Source: Chthoniobacterales bacterium
Lineage (GTDB): Bacteria; Verrucomicrobiota; Verrucomicrobiia; Chthoniobacterales; UBA10450
Length of the DNA: 11,420 nt
Reading direction: 5' to 3'
Assembly (NCBI GenBank): GCA_013694945.1
Contig: JACDBM010000052.1
Location: 1 to 11,420, forward strand
The position numbers and the translations under genes were made by a program. Of this stretch, positions 6,741 through 11,420 are shown piece by piece. The notes under the pieces were generated by a model, which had not been told where the DNA came from, did not search any database, and saw only the letters and a program-made list of their open reading frames with translations. Every line of letters starts with the position of its first letter. Position 1 is the first letter of the stretch.

Positions 6741-6793
6741 CGTCCCTGGCGCCGAGCGGAGGCTTAATTAAGGGCAATTACTTAGGGACGCAA
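6741..6793 (-). promoter_or_regulatory. possible promoter/operator upstream of the dksA-like operon
   Basis: Read on the minus strand, TTGCGT (6793-6788) followed after 16 bases by TTAATT (6771-6766) is a weak -35/-10 candidate. The segment also holds a 7-base inverted repeat, CGTCCCT (6741-6747) and AGGGACG (6784-6790). Between these arms is a 10-base palindrome, CTTAATTAAG (6763-6772), that could be a regulator site. It is the only AT-rich stretch upstream of this operon. Matches to consensus are poor, so this is a suggestion only. Confidence 0.25.
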
Positions 6794-6803
6794 GGGGAGT
6801 TTT

Positions 6804-6820
6804 ACCCGGGAAAACCGGGT
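6804..6820. terminator. hairpin after the ABC permease gene, possible terminator
   Basis: ACCCGG (6804-6809) and CCGGGT (6815-6820) form a 6-bp GC-rich stem with the loop GAAAA. It lies 28 bases past the stop of the minus-strand permease gene at 6848. On that strand the stem is followed by AAAACTCC rather than a T-run, so an intrinsic terminator is doubtful. Confidence 0.3.
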
Positions 6821-6847
6821 CTGCGGCTCACGTCCGAACCCGCGTTT

Positions 6848-7642
6848 TCAGGAGCTCGCGCTCGAGTAACGCCGGAGCGCGAAATGCCAGAAAATTCGCG
6901 AAAGAACCACTGCGCCGAGTGCTGCGGCGACCAGGTGGGCCATGAGCCACAACGGTTCGCCCAGCGGCTTAATTAAAAGCCGGGCTGGAATGTTGGCCAC
7001 GATAATCACCGGCACGATCCAGCCGAAGACGAAGCGAAAGGCCCGGGGGAAGATCACGTCAGGATAGCGCGCGATTTGGAGAAAATTGAAATAGCCATAG
7101 ACGAGCCCTTGTGCGCGCACAATCCAGAAGCTAACCGCCGCGAGAGTCAGCATGATCGAGTAGTGGATCGCGACTCCAAACGCCAGCGCACAGAGATAAA
7201 GTAGAACGAAGCCGATGTTCGGCACGATTTGCAGCTGCACGAGAGAGACAACAACAACGACCAGACCCAGCAGCGCGTTGAGGATGCTGTCCAGACCGAA
7301 CTGCTTTGTCGATACCGCAAACTGACTGTCCACCGGCAGGAGCAGAAGTGAATCCAGCTTTCCCGTGCGCACCAGCTCAGGAATATTCGAGATGTTCATA
7401 AAGAAAAACGCCTGAAAAAGCTGCGCGATCGTCTGGTGCGTTCCGACCAGCAGCACCACCTCCCATTTCGACCAATCGCCGATTTGGTCCACTTGTCCGA
7501 AGATGATCCCGAAGAAGAAAATCTGCCCGCAAAACCACAGGACCTCGACGAGCATCCAGAGAATGAAGTTTGCCTTGAAGCTCATCTCGCGGATGAGCGA
7601 GTTGCGCAGCATGATCGTGTAGATTTCGATGTAACGGCGCAT
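6848..7642 (-). CDS. ABC-2 type exporter permease, PF06182 (DUF990) type
   Basis: A 264-residue inner-membrane protein with about six hydrophobic spans (near 24-49, 62-84, 117-138, 143-174, 203-222 and 231-252). The pattern IPELVRTGKLDSLLLLPVDSQF (residues 87-108) with later ARYPDVIFPRAFRF (191-204) and NIPARLL (217-223) is characteristic of the PF06182 ABC-2 permease family. These usually work as a pair of permeases plus one ATPase; the substrates are mostly unknown. Here the second permease is not adjacent: a protein with the matching C-terminus lies at 11185-11420 on the same strand, with the MacAB-like genes between them in opposite orientation. No ATPase for this pair is in the window. 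ATG at 7640-7642. The 51-base gap to the divergent adaptor gene is very short for two promoters. Confidence 0.87.
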   Translation of the reverse strand: MRRYIEIYTIMLRNSLIREMSFKANFILWMLVEVLWFCGQIFFFGIIFGQVDQIGDWSKWEVVLLVGTHQTIAQLFQAFFFMNISNIPELVRTGKLDSLLLLPVDSQFAVSTKQFGLDSILNALLGLVVVVVSLVQLQIVPNIGFVLLYLCALAFGVAIHYSIMLTLAAVSFWIVRAQGLVYGYFNFLQIARYPDVIFPRAFRFVFGWIVPVIIVANIPARLLIKPLGEPLWLMAHLVAAALGAVVLSRIFWHFALRRYSSASS

Positions 7643-7693
7643 GTCTTTGGCTTGTCATAACAATATGCCCCCTGGACCCGAAGCGAGAAAAAC

Positions 7694-8899
7694 GTGACTC
7701 GCCGGAATCTCGTCGTCGCGACAGCGCTCGTCCTCATCGCGGTCGCCCTTTCATATTGGGGTAAGCCGAGCGCCGCCGGATTCCAGACGGCCATCGTCAC
7801 GCGCGGTCCAATGACGCAAGCGGTCACTGCCACCGGCACGCTCAATCCGGTCGTGAACGTGCAGGTCGGCAGTCAGGTCTCGGGAATTATCCAGAAGCTC
7901 TTCGCGGATTTTAATTCCAACGTAAAGGCCGGGCAGACGGTCGCGCAGATCGACCCCGCCATCTTCCAGGCCCAGGTGACCCAGGCGGAGGGCGATCTGG
8001 CGAACGCGCAGGCTTCTCTCGAGCTGGCCCGCCTCAACGCGGCCCGCACGCAGTCGCTTTTTGCGAAACAGAATTCCGCGCAGGCCGATGTCGATCAGGC
8101 CCAGGCGAGCCTGCGCGGGGCCGAAGCGACGGTGAAGATCAAAGAGGGCGCGCTTGAGCGGGCACGAACGGATCTCGAGCGTTGCACGATCACCTCGCCG
8201 ATCGATGGCACGGTCATTTCGCGCAGCGTCGATGTCGGTCAAACCGTTGCCGCGAGTTTGGCCGCGCCAGTAATTTTCACGATCGCGAACGACCTGACGA
8301 AGATGCAGATCGACGCGAATGTGGCTGAGGCCGACGTGGGAGTTGTCGCCGTCGACCAGAACGTCGACTTCACGGTGGACGCATTTCCTAATCGGACCTT
8401 TCAGGGAAAAGTCGTGCAGGTGCGTAACGCGCCGATCACGGTGCAGAATGTTGTCACTTACGACACGGTTATCGGCGTCAGCAATCCCGAACTGAAATTG
8501 AAGCCGGGGATGACGGCGAACGTCTCCATTGTCATCGCTCACAAGGATGAGGTGGTGAAAATTGCCAACGCGGCCTTGCGTTATCGTCCGCCCGAATCGT
8601 CCAGTTCTGGAGCACGGCCTTCGTCTCCATCAGCACCAGCGCGGGCCGGCCGCCGGAGCGGTGGCCGGGCGGGCGGCCAGACGCCCGGGGAGCATCGAAG
8701 CGAACGCACTGTTTATGTCCTGAAACGAGGCACGCCCGAGCCCGTCCAGATCAAGACGGGAGTCAGTGATGGTATTGCCACGGAGGTAACGGAAGGCTTG
8801 CAGGAAGGCGACGTGGTCGTGACGGCGCAATTTGGCGGTGAGAGGGGCGCGGCATCCCCGCCACCGCCGAATCCTTTTAGCGGCGGTCGTCGCTTCTAG
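7694..8899 (+). CDS. MacA/HlyD-like periplasmic adaptor subunit
   Basis: A membrane-fusion protein that links an inner-membrane MacB-type ABC transporter to an outer-membrane TolC-like channel. The 401-residue product has an N-terminal membrane anchor (5-22) and a lipoyl half-motif GSQVSGIIQKLFADFNSNVK (59-78). A long coiled-coil hairpin follows (about 90-162, with Ala/Gln-rich heptads), then the second lipoyl half CTITSPIDGTVISRSVDVGQ (164-183), a beta-barrel (205-295) and a membrane-proximal domain (338-378). A low-complexity Pro/Ser/Arg/Gly segment (299-336) splits the last two domains, and the C-terminus is PPPPNPFSGGRRF. The GTG at 7694 is chosen because the anchor follows directly. It lies 11 bases before the ATPase gene. 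No outer-membrane partner is in the window. Substrate is unknown; MacA in the strict sense is not proven. Confidence 0.9.
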   Translation: MTRRNLVVATALVLIAVALSYWGKPSAAGFQTAIVTRGPMTQAVTATGTLNPVVNVQVGSQVSGIIQKLFADFNSNVKAGQTVAQIDPAIFQAQVTQAEGDLANAQASLELARLNAARTQSLFAKQNSAQADVDQAQASLRGAEATVKIKEGALERARTDLERCTITSPIDGTVISRSVDVGQTVAASLAAPVIFTIANDLTKMQIDANVAEADVGVVAVDQNVDFTVDAFPNRTFQGKVVQVRNAPITVQNVVTYDTVIGVSNPELKLKPGMTANVSIVIAHKDEVVKIANAALRYRPPESSSSGARPSSPSAPARAGRRSGGRAGGQTPGEHRSERTVYVLKRGTPEPVQIKTGVSDGIATEVTEGLQEGDVVVTAQFGGERGAASPPPPNPFSGGRRF

Positions 8900-8910
8900 C
8901 GCAAACGCTG

Positions 8911-9678
8911 ATGAGTGCGAATGGCGCGGCGGTCATCCAGCTCATTGGCGTGGAGAAAACGTATCGCGCAGGCGAGATGGAAGTCCGTGCCGTGCGCGGT
9001 ATTTCACTCGAGATTTGCCGGGGCGAATTCGTCGCGCTGATGGGATCCAGCGGCTCGGGAAAATCCACGCTCATGAATATGCTCGGCGCACTCGACCGCC
9101 CGACTGCGGGCCGCTATCTCCTCGATGGGATTGATGTCTCGCAACTTAGTCGCGATCAACTGGCAGACATTCGCAACGGCAAGCTCGGTTTTGTTTTCCA
9201 AAGCTTTAATCTGCTTCCGCGCACCTCCGCGCGTGAAAACGTGGAGCTGCCGTTGCTCTACGGGAAACATCAGCTCACTAATCAGCAGTTGCGCGAGAAA
9301 GCGGATCGCGTGCTTGCCGCCGTCGGGTTGCAAGGCCGCGAAGATCATCATCCGAGCCAGCTTTCCGGAGGTCAGCAGCAACGGGTCGCAATTGCGCGCG
9401 CGCTCATCAACGGTCCCGAAGTGCTCCTCGCCGATGAGCCGACCGGAAATCTCGACAGCCGGACAAGCATCGAAATCATGGGGATTTTCCAGGAACTGAA
9501 CGACCGCGGAATCACCATCGTCATGGTGACTCATGAGCAGGACATCGCGTCGTATGCACGGCGCAATGTCGTCATGCGCGACGGCTCGGTGCAAAGCGAC
9601 ATCGCGGTCGCGCAACCGCTCATTGCGAAGACCGAACTCGGGAAGGTTGCGACCGCCGATGATCAACCGACAGCATAA
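8911..9678 (+). CDS. MacB/LolD-type ABC transporter ATPase
   Basis: A 255-residue nucleotide-binding subunit. Visible motifs: Walker A GSSGSGKST (45-53), Q-loop Gln97 in FVFQSFNLLPR (94-104), signature LSGGQQQR (151-158), Walker B VLLADEP (171-177) with catalytic Glu176, D-loop NLDS (180-183) and H-loop His208 in VTHEQD (206-211). FQSFNLLP and the early ENVELPLLY (109-117) are typical of the MacB/LolD/FtsE-like (3.A.1.122) group, which drives mechanotransmission rather than transport through the membrane. In E. coli MacB this domain is fused to the permease; here they are separate genes, 9 bases apart. About 30 residues after the last core strand are not conserved. Confidence 0.95.
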   Translation: MSANGAAVIQLIGVEKTYRAGEMEVRAVRGISLEICRGEFVALMGSSGSGKSTLMNMLGALDRPTAGRYLLDGIDVSQLSRDQLADIRNGKLGFVFQSFNLLPRTSARENVELPLLYGKHQLTNQQLREKADRVLAAVGLQGREDHHPSQLSGGQQQRVAIARALINGPEVLLADEPTGNLDSRTSIEIMGIFQELNDRGITIVMVTHEQDIASYARRNVVMRDGSVQSDIAVAQPLIAKTELGKVATADDQPTA

Positions 9679-9687
9679 CGACAGACG

Positions 9688-10908
9688 ATGAGGTTCGGTT
9701 CCACACTCAAAATTGCCTTTCGCGCCTTGCGGCGAAACAAACTGCGTTCCGCTCTCACCGCGCTCGGCATCATCATCGGCGTTGCCGCCGTTATCGCAAT
9801 GGTCGGCATCGGGAACGGTGCGAAGGCGCAGGTCGAGTCGCAGATCGCCAGTCTCGGAGAGAATATAATCCTCATCTTCTCCGGCAGCACGACCGCGAGT
9901 GGTATTCGCACCGGCTGGGGTGGAGCCGGGACCCTAAAGGTCGAGGACGCGGAAGCGATTCGCCGCGAACTGCCGGGCGTAACCGCGGTCAGCGAAGAAG
10001 TCAGTTCGACCTCGCAGATTGCCGCGGGGAATCAGAATTGGTTCACGCGCGTGCTCGGCGAATCGGCGGAATATTTCGACATTCGCCAGTGGGCGCTCTC
10101 GAACGGTGCGCCCTTCACACCGCAGGATGTCCGCAGCGCAAACAAGGTTTGCGTCATCGGCGCGACGACCGCCTCGCAAATTTTCGGCAGCGACGATCCA
10201 ATTGGCCAGACACTGCGCGTGAAAAATGTGCCTTTTACTGTCACGGGCGTCCTCACCTCCAAAGGCCTGAGCGCGCAAGGCTCCGACCAGGACGACGTCT
10301 TGATCATGCCCTTTACGAGCGCAATGAAACGCATTACCGGCGGCACCACTTTGCGCAGCATTAACGTGCAGGTCGCGAATGCGAGCGACCTCGATCCGAC
10401 GCAGCAGCAGATCATTTCGCTTCTTCGTCAACGCCACGGCATTCGCGTCGATCGCGAGGACGACTTCACCGTGCGCACACAAAAGGAAATCGCCGACACT
10501 GCCACCGCCACCACCGATGTCATGACTGGGTTGCTCGGCGCGATTGCCGGCGTTTCGCTCGTCGTCGGTGGGATTGGCATCATGAACATCATGCTCGTGA
10601 GCGTGACAGAGCGGACGCGGGAAATCGGCACGCGCATGGCGGTCGGCGCACACGGCCGCGACATCCTCACGCAGTTCTTGATCGAAGCCGTTTCGCTTAG
10701 TGCCGTCGGTGGATTGCTTGGCATTATTCTTGGAGTCGGGGTTTCCAAGGCGCTTTCGATCTGGAAAGAATGGCCGTCGCTTATCTCGCCGACCTCCATC
10801 GTCGTAGCGTTACTGGTCAGCGCCGCCGTGGGGATCTTCTTCGGATTCTACCTGCGCGAACCGCTTCTCGGCTCGATCCAATCGATGCCTTGCGCTACGA
10901 GTGAATGA
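9688..10908 (+). CDS. MacB/FtsX-family permease, C-terminus apparently frameshifted
   Basis: A 406-residue permease with the MacB topology: TM1 (about 23-41), a periplasmic MacB_PCD domain (about 45-270), and three C-terminal spans (about 281-305, 330-355 and 370-388). The coupling segment VTERTREIGTRMAVGA (306-321) is textbook. It pairs with the ATPase and adaptor upstream, giving a MacAB-type tripartite pump. After Tyr388 the frame reads LREPLLGSIQ and ends CATSE, which is not MacB-like. Reading the next frame from the same place gives PARTASRLDPIDALRYE, with a stop at 10902-10904, the normal family ending. A single missing C around 10851-10853 explains it. Whether this is a real mutation or a sequencing/assembly error cannot be told from the sequence. 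The whole membrane domain is intact before the shift. Confidence 0.93.
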   Translation: MRFGSTLKIAFRALRRNKLRSALTALGIIIGVAAVIAMVGIGNGAKAQVESQIASLGENIILIFSGSTTASGIRTGWGGAGTLKVEDAEAIRRELPGVTAVSEEVSSTSQIAAGNQNWFTRVLGESAEYFDIRQWALSNGAPFTPQDVRSANKVCVIGATTASQIFGSDDPIGQTLRVKNVPFTVTGVLTSKGLSAQGSDQDDVLIMPFTSAMKRITGGTTLRSINVQVANASDLDPTQQQIISLLRQRHGIRVDREDDFTVRTQKEIADTATATTDVMTGLLGAIAGVSLVVGGIGIMNIMLVSVTERTREIGTRMAVGAHGRDILTQFLIEAVSLSAVGGLLGIILGVGVSKALSIWKEWPSLISPTSIVVALLVSAAVGIFFGFYLREPLLGSIQSMPCATSE

Positions 10909-10950
10909 ATCGCCTCTTTCGACTTCTTCCGTCCTCTCGCCTGAGTCTAC

Positions 10951-11110
10951 TGCACTGTATTAGTGAGTTCTGCTGAATGCGCGGTTGTAGCCGGGGGCGC
11001 TGACCCCGGCTCGCTCGGACCTCTCTCTACCCATCGGGGTCACCGCCCCCGGCTACAATGCAGAGATTCGGGCCTATTACGACTGCACCAGTTTCATCCG
11101 TTACAGTGCA
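10951..11110. repeat. possible MITE-like unit with 9-bp inverted ends and CTAC flanks
   Basis: TGCACTGTA (10951-10959) and its exact reverse complement TACAGTGCA (11102-11110) bound a 160-base segment. The same four bases, CTAC, lie directly outside both ends (10947-10950 and 11111-11114), as a target-site duplication would. No coding frame inside is convincing. The inverted ends alone could arise by chance; the flanking duplication makes this worth testing. It encloses the REP-like hairpin. Confidence 0.3.
10985..11058. repeat. REP-like long inverted repeat between converging genes
   Basis: Two 24-base arms (10985-11008 and 11035-11058) are reverse complements except for one C-C mismatch. 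The outer 15 bases read TTGTAGCCGGGGGCG on the left. The loop is 26 bases. Within the left arm and its edge a shorter perfect hairpin is also possible: AGCCGGGG (10989-10996) with CCCCGGCT (11004-11011), loop GCGCTGA. The element therefore has two alternative folds. Its place between the ends of the MacB-like and ABC-2 permease genes is typical of REP/BIME elements, which can act as bidirectional terminators or mRNA stabilisers. Repetition elsewhere in the genome cannot be seen from here. There is no T-tract. Confidence 0.75.
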
Positions 11111-11153
11111 CTACTGTCATCTTGATCCTACTCATGCTCGGAAGCCGGCAGAG

Positions 11154-11177
11154 GATTACGAGCACGATCAGGAGCAG
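11154..11177. repeat. short imperfect hexamer repeat
   Basis: Four consecutive hexamers, GATTAC, GAGCAC, GATCAG and GAGCAG, follow a GAnnAn pattern just outside the end of the partial permease gene. It is low complexity, of no known function, and may be a decayed intergenic repeat. The rest of 10909-11184 outside this and the hairpin element shows nothing I can identify. Confidence 0.3.
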
Positions 11178-11184
11178 GGGCTGC

Positions 11185-11420
11185 TCATCCGCCAACGGCC
11201 TGGTAATGTCCCAAGCCGCGCTTCCACATGTAACGCGCGGTGGCCCAGGTGGCGAGGAGCCAGCCAGTCTGGATAGCGAGGGCCTGAAACATCGCGGCGC
11301 CTTTCAAGCGCTCGAGGAAGATCGCGATGGGGCAAAACAGCTCGTAGTAAAACGGGAGCCATTTCATCACGGCCTGGACAGCGGGTGGCATGATATCGAC
11401 TGGGAACATTTGGCCACCGA
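11185..11420 (-). CDS. ABC-2 exporter permease, PF06182 type, C-terminal part only
   Basis: The frame enters at the window edge and ends at a TGA at 11185-11187, giving about 77 visible residues. The segment GGQMFPVDIMPPAV followed by LPFYYELFCPIAIFLE, then two hydrophobic stretches and a WKRGLGHYQAVGG ending, is the typical C-terminus of the PF06182 permease subunit that normally pairs with one like the product of 6848-7642. An internal ATG at 11407-11409 is not the start, since the conserved region continues upstream of it. The missing N-terminal two thirds, and probably the ATPase gene, should lie beyond 11420. It converges with the MacB-like permease gene. Confidence 0.85.
   Translation of the reverse strand, partial: GGQMFPVDIMPPAVQAVMKWLPFYYELFCPIAIFLERLKGAAMFQALAIQTGWLLATWATARYMWKRGLGHYQAVGG

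Noticed and set aside
7751..8542. Long minus-strand reading frame opposite the MacA-like gene
   Set aside because: Antisense shadow of a well-supported adaptor; repetitive Arg/Asp/Leu-rich translation typical of GC-rich reverse frames.
9934..10653. Minus-strand frame of about 240 residues opposite the MacB permease
   Set aside because: Shadow ORF with no domain character, covered by a permease with conserved motifs on the plus strand.
10985..11058. CRISPR repeat or classic intrinsic terminator
   Set aside because: There is a single dyad with no spaced repeats, and no T-tract follows either arm, so neither label fits; REP-like is the better description.
11058..11276. Plus-strand 72-residue frame starting at the REP-like hairpin
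   Set aside because: It starts in the repeat, overlaps the ABC-2 permease end on the other strand, and has no recognisable motif.
1..11420. tRNA, rRNA, riboswitch (including a TPP riboswitch near thiL)
   Set aside because: No cloverleaf or rRNA-like stretch was seen, and thiL lies inside an overlapping operon with no leader space for a TPP element.

Overview
The window looks like a chromosomal segment of a Gram-negative, fairly GC-rich bacterium. The best guess is the Verrucomicrobiota, possibly a soil Chthoniobacterales-type lineage. The clues are the tightly overlapped housekeeping operon, weak or absent Shine-Dalgarno sites, a DksA-like protein with a histone-like tail beside Cys-depleted L33 and S18, a MacAB-type pump, and a REP-like 'GTAGCCGGGG' hairpin. 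The phylum is inferred from protein character and was not tested by a search.

Layout. (1) 1-213, minus: a small basic hypothetical ORF with an AT-hook-like motif, divergent from the next operon. (2) 360-5525, plus: a compact seven-gene operon made of signal peptide peptidase SppA, a CPBP intramembrane protease, ThiL, TsaE, TsaB, alanine racemase and a RelE/ParE-fold protein. From the second gene on, start and stop codons overlap by 4 to 17 bases (the last start is less certain), suggesting translational coupling. It combines membrane proteolysis, thiamine diphosphate synthesis, t6A tRNA modification and D-alanine supply. (3) 5526-5641: a convergent spacer with small hairpins. (4) 6725-5642, minus: a dksA/traR-like gene, rpmG (57 aa) and rpsR, a small translation/stringent-response operon. 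(5) 7642-6848, minus: one ABC-2 exporter permease of the PF06182 type. (6) 7694-10908, plus: a MacA-like periplasmic adaptor, a MacB/LolD-type ATPase and a MacB/FtsX permease. (7) 10909-11184: a non-coding spacer with a long REP-like hairpin inside a possible 160-bp MITE-like unit. (8) 11420-11185, minus: the C-terminal end of a second PF06182-type permease, running off the window.

Main points. The MacB permease appears to carry a one-base deletion near 10851-10853: the +1 frame restores a canonical MacB tail ending LDPIDALRYE. The two PF06182-type permeases, which normally sit side by side, are separated by the oppositely oriented MacAB-like cassette, with the repeat element at one boundary. 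The DksA-like protein and L33 are adjacent and both have degenerate zinc-finger cysteines. An apparently antitoxin-less RelE-fold protein closes the alr operon. I found no clearly new multi-gene system. Most of the window is recognisable core biology and ordinary transporters, and the unusual features are architectural.
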